Source of the DNA: Planctomycetaceae bacterium
GTDB taxonomy: Bacteria > Planctomycetota > Planctomycetia > Pirellulales > Thermoguttaceae
Length of the DNA stretch: 7,820 bases
Assembly: GCA_031287585.1 (NCBI GenBank)
Contig: JAITST010000346.1
Coordinates: 1-7,820, forward strand
Direction: 5' to 3'
Positions 1 to 6,187 of the stretch are shown piece after piece (the stretch's first letter is position 1; every line of letters begins with the position of its first letter). The position numbers were made by a program, and so were the translations under genes. The notes under the pieces were generated by a model. It was given only the letters and a program-made list of their open reading frames with translations, was not told the origin of the DNA and did no database searches.

Positions 1-387
1 GAACTCGTTACTCTCCTCGACTGCAACGTGAAGCGGCTTCGCTTTCTTTTCGAGCAACGCCGCACTTTGAACTTCCGCTGGCGGCGTTTTGTGAGGCATC
101 GTTTCGGGCTTCTGCGGATGTTGAGCGAGTTCGTTTGCTTGCTCTGTTTCCTGTTCAGTTTGCGTGGTTGAAGATTGACGTTGTTGTTTACGGTCTATCG
201 CAACGTTCTTAACGTCGGCACCGCTACCGGCCGGATTGTTAGAATCCGGCATCAGCACCCGCAAACGCGAAACAGTTTTCTGCCAAAAATACGGCTTCCG
301 ATTGTTCTCCGCGACAAACGTAGAGCAACCAGTAATCCCGAACAAAACGGCAACAACGAGTATTTGTTGTAAACGCAACATCAGCAT
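1..387 (-). CDS. Putative lipoprotein, N-terminal part only (runs off the left edge)
   Basis: Reading the minus strand from an ATG at 387 gives 129 codons without a stop, up to the first base of the window. The N-terminus is a lipoprotein signal peptide: a short charged start (MLMLRLQQ), a hydrophobic core at about residues 9-18 (ILVVAVLFGI), and a lipobox ITGC with the lipidated cysteine at residue 21. Ser follows at +2, which by the E. coli rule would favour the outer membrane. After a short segment (KPYFWQK) the chain turns polar and rich in Gln, Thr, Glu and Pro (about residues 55-110), like a flexible linker. I recognise no domain in the visible part. A second in-frame ATG at 381 would also keep the signal peptide. 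There is no Shine-Dalgarno sequence. A competing reading frame at 239-442 on the same strand is a shadow. The signal peptide makes this frame convincing; the function is unknown. Confidence 0.75.
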   Translation of the reverse strand, partial: MLMLRLQQILVVAVLFGITGCSTFVAENNRKPYFWQKTVSRLRVLMPDSNNPAGSGADVKNVAIDRKQQRQSSTTQTEQETEQANELAQHPQKPETMPHKTPPAEVQSAALLEKKAKPLHVAVEESNEF

Positions 388-432
388 TAAAGTAAAAGGG
401 TGAAGAACCGCAACAAACACGGCTCGACGGGG

Positions 433-461
433 AGAGTAACAAATAACGCGGAAATTTGCAA
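433..461 (-). promoter_or_regulatory. Putative sigma70-type promoter for the lipoprotein gene
   Basis: On the minus strand there is TTGCAA (456-461), a 17-nt spacer and TACTCT (433-438), with TG one base upstream of the -10. The hexamers match the consensus at 4/6 and 3/6, so the call rests on the spacing and the extended TG. Transcription would start near 426, giving a leader of about 39 nt before the ATG at 387. Confidence 0.35.
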
Positions 462-551
462 GAGCGATTTTAGCGTCTATTATTTTGCAACTATTCGCGG
501 ACATAGTAAGATTAACCGCGAGGACAGAGAATTATGTAATCGTAACTCAAA

Positions 552-580
552 ACGTTTGTTGATTATGGGACATCAAACGT
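552..580. repeat. Inverted repeat, 7-bp arms
   Basis: ACGTTTG (552-558) and CAAACGT (574-580) are perfect reverse complements separated by 15 nt. No T-run follows on either strand, so it does not look like an intrinsic terminator. It could be a protein-binding site or an RNA hairpin. Confidence 0.45.
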
Positions 581-617
581 ATCGGGTGACGCTTGTCGTC
601 AAGAAACAACGCAAATC

Positions 618-636
618 CTTACCCCTACGGGGTAAG
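618..636. repeat. Compact hairpin, 8-bp arms with 3-nt loop
   Basis: CTTACCCC (618-625), loop TAC, GGGGTAAG (629-636) is a perfect inverted repeat. In an alternative register the outer AATC and GATT also pair, with one bulged C. With four G-C pairs next to a tight loop it should fold well in RNA or as extruded DNA. The plus side continues ATTCTTTG, which is not a convincing terminator tail. Confidence 0.55.
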
Positions 637-782
637 ATTCTTTGTCAGCATCTATTAAGTGGTAATGTGAGTAACACAATTTTCAAACGTTACCTGTATG
701 ATGATAGGCAGAAAATTCCGCCGTCTATTGCTATGTAAAGAGCGTTTTATTGTTTTACGGTGACTAAAATAAAAAATTCCTC

Positions 783-811
783 TGGACACAGTTACGAAAT
801 TTTGTTATTAT
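783..811 (+). promoter_or_regulatory. Sigma70-type promoter for the gene at 860
   Basis: TGGACA (783-788, 5/6 to consensus), a 17-nt spacer, and TATTAT (806-811, 5/6), with an extended -10 TG at 803-804. The start site would lie near 818, leaving a leader of about 42 nt that contains no Shine-Dalgarno sequence. This is one of the best promoter matches in the window. Confidence 0.6.
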
Positions 812-859
812 CCACGCCGTTCTAACATTTTCGTTACCTTAACCAACCCAAAACTTACT

Positions 860-1495
860 ATGTTTTCATCTATTCAAAGTACATTTTTACCGCAGGCATT
901 GTCGGGGAAACCATTGTTTAACGACGACAAAGTTTCGTCTCTCGTTTCAAAAGATACGAACAAGGACGTTATTGACCAACTAATGTTGTCGCAACGTTCG
1001 CGGGCTATCGATTTGCTCAATCTTGAAATGGGGCAGAGCGGTAACGGCGGTGATAACGCTACCGGTATGGAAGGAATTAATGACCTCAAACAACGCGGTC
1101 AAATGATGGCAAGCGTGTTAAAAATGAAAATCGACGGATTCCAACAAAATCTGTTGAAGACGCTAAAATCGAACGGTGTTGACGTATCGAAACCGGCAAC
1201 AGTCCAAGACGGCGGCGAAGCGGGGATGTTGCTGGACAACGCACACCCCGACGCTGACAAAATCAAATCGTTATTACAAGACGAAGGTTTACAATCGCAG
1301 TTCAAAGAGATGTCGAAAATGTTTGAACTGGTACAAGGTCTTGGACAAATCGGAAACAATCCAACCGGCGCACAATCATTTTCACCTGCAAACATCTACC
1401 AACAACATTCACAACCAACCGAATCGGCACTAGGCGGAAAGTTGTCGTTGAGAATAGTAGAACAAGCAGACGCGGGTGCGATGAGTGAAGGATAG
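860..1495 (+). CDS. Hypothetical protein, 211 residues, unrecognised
   Basis: I do not recognise this protein. It starts at an ATG 49 bases after the -10 of a good promoter and has no Shine-Dalgarno sequence, like several neighbours. It has no signal peptide and no membrane segment, and it contains no cysteine and no tryptophan, so it is probably soluble and cytoplasmic or exported without the Sec signal. Residues about 30-60 and 75-105 look helical (charged and Leu/Met-rich, for example MASVLKMKIDGFQQNLLKTL). They are followed by a segment with HPDADKIKSLL and FKEMSKMFELVQGLG at about 129-163, and then a low-complexity Gln/Ser/Asn tail. The composition is that of a real protein, and the reading frame ends just before the convergent ATPase gene. 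Flagellin lies about 6 kb away, but nothing ties this protein to the flagellum. Existence is likely; function is unknown. Confidence 0.7.
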   Translation: MFSSIQSTFLPQALSGKPLFNDDKVSSLVSKDTNKDVIDQLMLSQRSRAIDLLNLEMGQSGNGGDNATGMEGINDLKQRGQMMASVLKMKIDGFQQNLLKTLKSNGVDVSKPATVQDGGEAGMLLDNAHPDADKIKSLLQDEGLQSQFKEMSKMFELVQGLGQIGNNPTGAQSFSPANIYQQHSQPTESALGGKLSLRIVEQADAGAMSEG

Positions 1496-1546
1496 ACGCG
1501 GTGACGAACGAAGATTTGATACCTTTACTGTCCTTCAATTCCGCCG

Positions 1547-3547
1547 CTACTCTTTTTTCACCCGCAACAGCAATCCCGCATTTAGCACCACAAACACTGA
1601 ACTTGCGTTATGCGCTAACGCTCCGGCTGCCGGACTTAGCATTCCTAACGCCGCCAGTGTTACCGCGCAAACATTGAATACTATTGAAAACCCGATGTTG
1701 CCGATGATTTTCGACCTTGTCTTTCGCGAGAGTTTTACCAAAAACGGTACACGTGATATGTCGTCGCCGATTAGTGTTACGTCCGCCGCTTCGATTGCGA
1801 GGTCGCTTCCCGCGCTGCCCATCGCTATACCAACGTCTGCCGCCTTCAATGCCGGTGCGTCGTTGATACCGTCGCCAACCATCGCGACACAGCGTCCCGC
1901 CGTCTGTAACTTTACCACCGCGTTGTACTTGTCTTCCGGCAACAATCCCGCGTGAACATTCGCGTCGTCAATCTTTGCCGCCGCCGCAACCGCTAACGCA
2001 ACATTCCGGCTGTCGCCCGTCAGCAACATAACGTCGCAACCGTTGTCCGTCAGTTGCTGCACCGTTGCCGCCGAATGAACGTTAATCTTGTCTGTTATCA
2101 GCAACGAACCTAGTAACCGTTTCTCCGGCTCGGTTTCGATTACGTAAACTTTTGTGCAACCGTGTTGTTCAACCGTACTGTCGCAGGAAATCTCGTCACT
2201 ATCGTTCGTTTTGTTGTTCGGCATTAACTCGTTCGCCGTTTTCGCGTTACCGACTATGATATTCATACCGCGAACACGTCCGCTCATTCCGCTGCCAGGA
2301 ATCGTTGTCCCGTTCTCGCACTTGTAAATTTCAACGCCGCGTTCTTTCGCCGCTTGCGTTACGCAGACCGCGAGCGGATGATTCGACGCGTTTTCGACCG
2401 ACGCGGCTAACGATAGCAGTTCGTTGTCCGTTAGTTTTTTGTCTGTCAATGAATCGTTCGCCGTGATCTTATACAACGTTGGTTTACCGTAGGTTAGCGT
2501 ACCGGTCTTGTCGAACGCGATAGTGTTGACTTTGCCGAGTTGTTCAAGAGCCGAGCCGCCGCGTACCAACACACCGTAATGGGCGGCGTTACCGATAGCG
2601 GCGATGACGGCGGTTGGTGTCGCGAGAACCATCGCACACGGGCAGAAGACGACGAGAATAGTAACGGCTCGAACGGGTTCGCCTGTTACCAGCCAGACGC
2701 AAATCGCGGTAAACATTGCGGCGGGAACGATATACTTCGCCCATCTGTCGGCGATACGTTCCATCGGCGAGTTTTGCGATTCGGCGAGTTGAATCAGACG
2801 TATCATTTGTGCGTATGACGAATCCTCGCCAACGCCCGTTGCCCGCATCGTTAGAACGCTGTATTGATTTATCGTGCCGCAGAAAAGTTTGTCGCCAACC
2901 GTCTTGTCAACCGGCATCGACTCGCCGGACACAAGTTGTTCGTCAAGCGAACCGCTGCCCTCGATAATGATTCCGTCAACCGGTATCGTCTCACCGGGAG
3001 AGATTTGCAACAGGTCGTCAACACGAACTTCTTCGATTGGAACTTCGCGAACGGTGTTATTGTTAGCGTTACCGCCGGAGTGACTGATAACGTGTGCGGT
3101 ACGCGGTGATTGGCGTACCAACGTTTCAACACCGGAACGTGCGCGGCTGATAGTCCACTCTTCCAACATTTCACCAAGCGTCATAATGAACGCAATTTCA
3201 CCAGCCGCGAAAACATCACCAATGGCAATCGCCGCAATAATACCGCTAGAAACAAGCACACTGACAGTGAAACTGCCGCGCAACAAATCGCGAATCCCGT
3301 CCCGAATCATAGTTGTCCCGCAAAGCAAAACCGCAACTATCGCGGGATTCAGGATAACGTTATCAGAAAAACCGTGTCCCTCGTGTCCAAGTAAATGATG
3401 GTAAATTCCGGGCAAAAGAAAAACCGCAGAAACAACAACTCTTAAAATCTCAATCCAAACCCAAACAGAAATACCGCCGCCGTCAGAAACTTTAACCTTA
3501 TCAGTCGGCGGACGAACAGAACAACAGCAGGGGCTATTTTGTGACAT
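1547..3547 (-). CDS. P1B-type heavy-metal-translocating ATPase
   Basis: This 666-residue inner-membrane pump uses ATP to export a soft metal ion. Core motifs are intact: SGES actuator loop (207-210), CPC in the sixth membrane helix (302-304), DKTGT phosphorylation site with Asp346, the HP motif of the P1B nucleotide-binding domain (390-391), and GDGIND (558-563). Hydrophobic segments fit eight membrane helices, four of them before the actuator domain. There is no N-terminal heavy-metal-associated domain with CxxC. Instead there are three adjacent cysteines (7-9) and a His cluster (50, 51, 55, 58) near the first helix. The last helices read N617-x6-F624-N625 and H646-N-A-S649-S650, close to but not the same as the copper signature (N-x6-YN-x4-P and MxxSS) and unlike the zinc signature (Lys in helix 7, DxG in helix 8). 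The metal is therefore uncertain (Cu+, Zn2+ or Cd2+). No metal-responsive regulator lies nearby. Confidence 0.93.
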   Translation of the reverse strand: MSQNSPCCCSVRPPTDKVKVSDGGGISVWVWIEILRVVVSAVFLLPGIYHHLLGHEGHGFSDNVILNPAIVAVLLCGTTMIRDGIRDLLRGSFTVSVLVSSGIIAAIAIGDVFAAGEIAFIMTLGEMLEEWTISRARSGVETLVRQSPRTAHVISHSGGNANNNTVREVPIEEVRVDDLLQISPGETIPVDGIIIEGSGSLDEQLVSGESMPVDKTVGDKLFCGTINQYSVLTMRATGVGEDSSYAQMIRLIQLAESQNSPMERIADRWAKYIVPAAMFTAICVWLVTGEPVRAVTILVVFCPCAMVLATPTAVIAAIGNAAHYGVLVRGGSALEQLGKVNTIAFDKTGTLTYGKPTLYKITANDSLTDKKLTDNELLSLAASVENASNHPLAVCVTQAAKERGVEIYKCENGTTIPGSGMSGRVRGMNIIVGNAKTANELMPNNKTNDSDEISCDSTVEQHGCTKVYVIETEPEKRLLGSLLITDKINVHSAATVQQLTDNGCDVMLLTGDSRNVALAVAAAAKIDDANVHAGLLPEDKYNAVVKLQTAGRCVAMVGDGINDAPALKAADVGIAMGSAGSDLAIEAADVTLIGDDISRVPFLVKLSRKTRSKIIGNIGFSIVFNVCAVTLAALGMLSPAAGALAHNASSVFVVLNAGLLLRVKKE

Positions 3548-3552
3548 TTTAT

Positions 3553-3561
3553 ACTATATCA
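3553..3561 (-). promoter_or_regulatory. Extended -10 abutting the ATPase start codon
   Basis: On the minus strand TG (3560-3561), one base, then TATAGT (3553-3558) form an extended -10. Only 5 nt separate it from the ATG at 3547, so a normal start site falls on or next to the A of the start codon. No good -35 is seen at 16-18 nt. No Shine-Dalgarno sequence exists, consistent with a leaderless transcript. Confidence 0.45.
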
Positions 3562-3692
3562 GTTACTCATTCTTTGAAAGCGGTTCATCATAATTAATTA
3601 GCAAACTCGGACAACTATCTACAATCCGCCGCAAGAAAGACAATAATAATTCCCGCCCGTATTCAATTTTGCCGTAAAATTTTACTCAAAAG

Positions 3693-3774
3693 CGGAGGAC
3701 ACGGGACTCGAACCCGCAACCCCTTGCGAGGCACTTCATTTCCAATGAAGCCGCTAGCCATTCGCTTATCCTCC
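3693..3774 (-). tRNA. tRNA-Ser (anticodon GGA)
   Basis: This is a class II tRNA of 82 nt reading the serine codons UCC and UCU. The acceptor stem GGAGGAT pairs with GTCCTCC (last pair U-G) and is followed by discriminator G73, as usual for serine tRNAs. The anticodon stem is CTTCA/TGAAG with loop TTGGAAA, placing GGA at 3741-3743. The long variable arm is CCTC-GCAA-GGGG, a 4-bp stem closed by a GNRA tetraloop. The T arm is GCGGG-TTCGAGT-CCCGT. CCA is not encoded. The D arm is short and irregular: position 8 reads A instead of the usual U, and only about two D-stem pairs form. It sits between two minus-strand genes and has its own promoter. Confidence 0.92.
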
Positions 3775-3800
3775 GTTGACCAAACAAAAACCAAAGCAAA

Positions 3801-3828
3801 ATTATAGACGAGAATAAAAAAATTACAA
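3801..3828 (-). promoter_or_regulatory. Promoter of the tRNA-Ser gene
   Basis: On the minus strand TTGTAA (3823-3828, 4/6), a 16-nt T-rich spacer, and a perfect TATAAT (3801-3806). The start site would fall near 3794, about 20 nt before the mature tRNA end at 3774, a normal 5' leader for RNase P processing. Unlike the protein-gene promoters here, it has no TG extension. Confidence 0.6.
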
Positions 3829-3850
3829 TCCCCACCACAAAATTATGGTA

Positions 3851-4885
3851 CTACTCACACAAATTCCCAATCTTTCTAGCCCGTTTCGGTTTGTCCAAAT
3901 CAATACCAAGCGCAACGCCTGTACGTGCCAACAGATTCCAGCCCGCCATTAGTTGGTGAAACGTTTCGTAGCCGTTGCAGCGTTCGTATTCTATTGTCGG
4001 AAAATACTCGCTGGTTTTCGCGTCCGATGGTGCGATTGCAATTACTGTCATCCCGATTTTCTCTACCAGATTCTTCTTTATCGTTTCCAGTTCAGACTCA
4101 AACGGGTTAATCAGCACAACAACCTCGTCGGGATTCATTATCTCCTCAACACCGTGCAACAGGTACGTCCCTTCGAGATACAAACTTTTTCGCCGTACAA
4201 TTTCGCTCGTCTTGAGCGTCAACTCTTCCGCGACCCCGTCGTTCCTGCCCGCGAAATAAATCATCGGCGCGGCAGTCAGTTTGTCAATCAACTTTTCCTC
4301 AATCGGCTGCGTCAACACCTGTTCCGCCGTCTTCGCCGCCGCTGCCTGATTTTTCTGATAATCTAACTTTGCGTTACACAAAACGTCAAGCATCGAACGA
4401 TAGACAAGTGCCTGCTCAATAACGCTCTTCGTCGCCGCAACCGCCTGCTCCTTACCGCAATTCAGTACGAATGTCTTTTTGGCAAGCAACTTGATTTTGG
4501 TATTCGCGTTCGCTGTGATACCGTAAAAATGCGGATGATTCTGTTCGACAAGTTTAACGAATAGAATAACAAGTTCCTTAGTCTGTCCGCTATTCGACGC
4601 ACCGAAAACAACAGAGTTACCGAGTTTATACTCAATCGCCTGTAACGAACCTTCCGTAGCGGCATCAATAACAGATCCGTTGCGCCGCAACTCGGCAATG
4701 AAACTTTTTGCGGGAAAAATCCGGCTGGAACCTTCGCCAGTCAAAAAAAGCCGACCAACCCGTTTGATAACAGCGGCTTCGGCTTTGGTTATTGAAAAGT
4801 CAAAGCCAGCAATAATCGCTGGTACGTCAAGCATTTCGCGGCACAACGCGAAATCTGTAAATTTTTTGTCTTTAAGAGTGGTCAT
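3851..4885 (-). CDS. Double-SIS-domain sugar-phosphate isomerase/deaminase (GlmS isomerase-like)
   Basis: The 344-residue protein contains two SIS domains that bind phosphosugars. The first carries TGEGSSR (49-55) and SNSGQT (97-102), the phosphate-binding Ser/Thr loops. KEQAVAATK (145-153) aligns with the E(I)GVASTK stretch of GlmS. The second domain has LKTSE with Lys225 and Glu228 and then LLHG with His244, matching the spacing of the GlmS isomerase residues Lys485, Glu488 and His504. The tail DKPKRARKI resembles the C-terminal loop with the catalytic lysine. There is no N-terminal glutaminase domain or N-terminal cysteine, so it cannot be a whole glucosamine-6-phosphate synthase. It is more likely an ammonia-releasing deaminase or an isomerase of the GlmD/AgaS/FrlB type acting on a 6-phospho-amino sugar. 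I chose the ATG at 4885; an in-frame TTG at 4906 is possible but adds an unsupported seven residues. No Shine-Dalgarno is seen. Confidence 0.88.
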   Translation of the reverse strand: MTTLKDKKFTDFALCREMLDVPAIIAGFDFSITKAEAAVIKRVGRLFLTGEGSSRIFPAKSFIAELRRNGSVIDAATEGSLQAIEYKLGNSVVFGASNSGQTKELVILFVKLVEQNHPHFYGITANANTKIKLLAKKTFVLNCGKEQAVAATKSVIEQALVYRSMLDVLCNAKLDYQKNQAAAAKTAEQVLTQPIEEKLIDKLTAAPMIYFAGRNDGVAEELTLKTSEIVRRKSLYLEGTYLLHGVEEIMNPDEVVVLINPFESELETIKKNLVEKIGMTVIAIAPSDAKTSEYFPTIEYERCNGYETFHQLMAGWNLLARTGVALGIDLDKPKRARKIGNLCE

Positions 4886-4942
4886 AATTTTGAAAGTGTA
4901 ACTCAATATATAAATGAAAGGCGAAATGAAAAACGAGCGTAC

Positions 4943-4951
4943 ATTATATCA
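4943..4951 (-). promoter_or_regulatory. Extended -10 promoter of the SIS gene
   Basis: On the minus strand TG-A-TATAAT gives a perfect extended -10 (hexamer at 4943-4948). The sequence 17 nt upstream (TGTTCC) is a poor -35, which extended -10 promoters tolerate. The start site would be near 4936, with a leader of about 50 nt before the ATG at 4885. Confidence 0.5.
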
Positions 4952-4982
4952 GAAACAACGATAGGGGAACAGCGGCTACGAA

Positions 4983-5051
4983 GAATTTTAGATTTTAGAT
5001 TTTAGATTTATGATTTTAGATTTTGTAAAAGCAATCTAAAATCTAAAATTC
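4983..5051. repeat. Heptamer tandem repeat within a 19-bp perfect inverted repeat
   Basis: Five head-to-tail 7-mers start at 4991, 4998, 5005, 5012 and 5019: GATTTTA three times, one GATTTAT (third) and one GATTTTG (fifth). The left part, GAATTTTAGATTTTAGATT (4983-5001), is perfectly complementary to 5033-5051. This gives a 19-bp stem with a 31-nt loop that holds further heptamers, so the right arm can pair in more than one register. It lies in the 197-bp space between divergent SIS and comF promoters. A T-run does not follow, so it is not a standard terminator. The origin is probably slippage followed by inversion or duplication. Confidence 0.85.
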
Positions 5052-5060
5052 CGCTCTTCC

Positions 5061-5088
5061 TTGATTTTATGACTTATTTTGTTATACT
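5061..5088 (+). promoter_or_regulatory. Promoter of comF
   Basis: TTGATT (5061-5066, 4/6), a 16-nt spacer, and TATACT (5083-5088, 5/6), with an extended TG at 5080-5081. The start site would be near 5095, leaving a leader of about 27 nt with a good Shine-Dalgarno sequence. Confidence 0.55.
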
Positions 5089-5109
5089 TCTCGTTTGCTT
5101 TCGTCGTGC

Positions 5110-5115
5110 AAGGAG
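5110..5115 (+). promoter_or_regulatory. Ribosome binding site that fixes the comF start
   Basis: AAGGAG sits 6 nt before the ATG at 5122. This decides for that ATG over an in-frame TTG at 5095, which would coincide with the predicted transcription start and add nine residues. Confidence 0.75.
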
Positions 5116-5121
5116 TTTCAC

Positions 5122-5925
5122 ATGTCAAAACTTATCACTAAAATCGTTAAACTTCCTACTATTTTGCGTGAGATTCCCAACTTCTTACGTACCCGTATCC
5201 GCGAATTTGCCAATCTTCTCTGCCCGCAGCGTTGTTTCGGTTGTGACGATTTTATTGATTCCGATATCTCTTTCTGTAAACGTTGCGAGACACTTGTCAC
5301 TCTCCCAATTGCCGATGCTTGTCCTCGTTGCGGCGGGAAACGTAAAGGCACCGGTAACGTTTGCGGGCGTTGCCGGAACGTTACGTTTGTCTTTGAACGA
5401 ATAATCACTCTCGGAGTTTACGACGGTTTACTGCGTTTGCTAATCTTGCGAATGAAAAACGACCGTGCTGGTATTTTGTCTGCGAGCGTTACCAAACTTC
5501 TATTCGTAAAACGCGAACAACAACTACAATCGTTGCAAGCCGACATCATAATCCCTGTCCCGATGCACCGCGCACGCCGTTTCTGGCGAGGCGTAAACAG
5601 CCCCGACACTATCGCGGACGAACTCGCGGCGCAACTCCGAATCCCCGCTCTGCCGTCGCTAATCGTGCGCAGTAAGTACACCAAACCGCAGCGGGCATTG
5701 ACACCGTCACAGCGAAAATCGAACCTGAAAAACGCGTTCACGTTTCGCAAACGTAATAGTGAGTCGGCGGTACGAAACAAGCGGGTTATAGTAGTTGACG
5801 ACATTGTCACAACGGGAGCAACACTGAACGCGATGTCACAACTGTTACTTAACGCAGGAGCGGTATCAATCGTCGTTGTCGCTATTGGTAGAGCAGCCGG
5901 AACTACTGGTAAAACGCGAATTTAG
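5122..5925 (+). CDS. comF: ComF-family phosphoribosyltransferase-like protein
   Basis: The 267-residue cytoplasmic protein has the two-part ComF layout. The N-terminal zinc-binding region carries four cysteine pairs or triplets: CPQRCFGC (34-41), FCKRC (51-55), CPRC (67-70) and CGRC (81-84). The C-terminal part is a type I phosphoribosyltransferase fold, with IIPVPMHRARRFWRG (about 143-157) and the PRPP-binding loop VIVVDDIVTTGAT (222-234). ComF proteins (GntX in E. coli) are linked to uptake and processing of transforming DNA in naturally competent bacteria, but the family is also common in organisms not known to be competent, and the reaction is not established. About 30 residues precede the first cysteine, slightly longer than usual. 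It appears monocistronic: it has its own promoter, and no com genes are visible. Confidence 0.92.
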   Translation: MSKLITKIVKLPTILREIPNFLRTRIREFANLLCPQRCFGCDDFIDSDISFCKRCETLVTLPIADACPRCGGKRKGTGNVCGRCRNVTFVFERIITLGVYDGLLRLLILRMKNDRAGILSASVTKLLFVKREQQLQSLQADIIIPVPMHRARRFWRGVNSPDTIADELAAQLRIPALPSLIVRSKYTKPQRALTPSQRKSNLKNAFTFRKRNSESAVRNKRVIVVDDIVTTGATLNAMSQLLLNAGAVSIVVVAIGRAAGTTGKTRI

Positions 5926-5983
5926 CACAAATTCATCCAAACTTTTCCGTCTTCCTATTTCACCTTTTTTTACAATGATTGTG

Positions 5984-6010
5984 GATAGCGGCGAACGTAA
6001 TTGCCGATTC
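5984..6010 (+). promoter_or_regulatory. Weak sigma28-like promoter candidate for csrA
   Basis: GCCGATTC (6003-6010) matches the flagellar sigma factor -10 (GCCGATAA) at 6/8. The -35 position 15 nt upstream reads GATA, a poor match to TAAA. If used, transcription would begin near 6017 and give csrA a leader of about 215 nt containing all the hairpins described there. This is speculative. Confidence 0.22.
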
Positions 6011-6074
6011 ACTCATTCGTCGCAAATTTTAACGTGACAAATCGGAGCGGGCTGCCTTGGCTTGTGAAGTGTAG

Positions 6075-6100
6075 AAAAAATAGCGGATGCCGAACCGCTA
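6075..6100 (-). terminator. Terminator-like hairpin facing the minus strand
   Basis: Read on the minus strand: TAGCGG, loop TTCGGCAT, CCGCTA, then six T (6075-6080). The stem is 6 bp and perfect. In the plus direction the T-run is absent (an A-run precedes the hairpin instead), so it does not end comF. No minus-strand gene lies upstream of it, which makes it an orphan. Confidence 0.4.
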
Positions 6101-6187
6101 CAAAGAGCGAATCGCTCATTCACATCTTCTTTCTGATGATTGCGTTTGAGATACCGTAGTTTATCGTATGCGAATGTTTTACGCTTG

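Larger units (their letters stand above)
388..859. other. Intergenic region between divergent genes
   Basis: These 472 bases separate the minus-strand lipoprotein gene from the plus-strand gene at 860. They hold a candidate promoter at each end and two perfect inverted repeats (552-580 and 618-636). The only sizeable reading frame, 400-738 plus (112 codons from a GTG), has no ribosome binding site, no recognisable motif and an unconvincing basic composition, and both inverted repeats lie inside it. I treat the region as non-coding. Confidence 0.5.

Noticed and set aside
239..442. 67-codon minus-strand frame overlapping the lipoprotein start
   Set aside because: The other minus frame encodes a clear signal peptide with lipobox and stays open to the window edge; this one has no such support.
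400..738. 112-codon plus-strand reading frame from a GTG
   Set aside because: No ribosome binding site, no motif, an atypical basic composition, and it contains both inverted repeats of the gap. Most likely a chance frame.
1485..1955. 156-codon plus-strand frame starting at the end of the 860 gene
   Set aside because: It lies almost entirely antisense to the P-type ATPase, whose motifs are unmistakable.
3674..3685. 12-bp palindrome GTAAAATTTTAC after the tRNA
   Set aside because: AT-only core without a T-run tail; too weak to call as a terminator.
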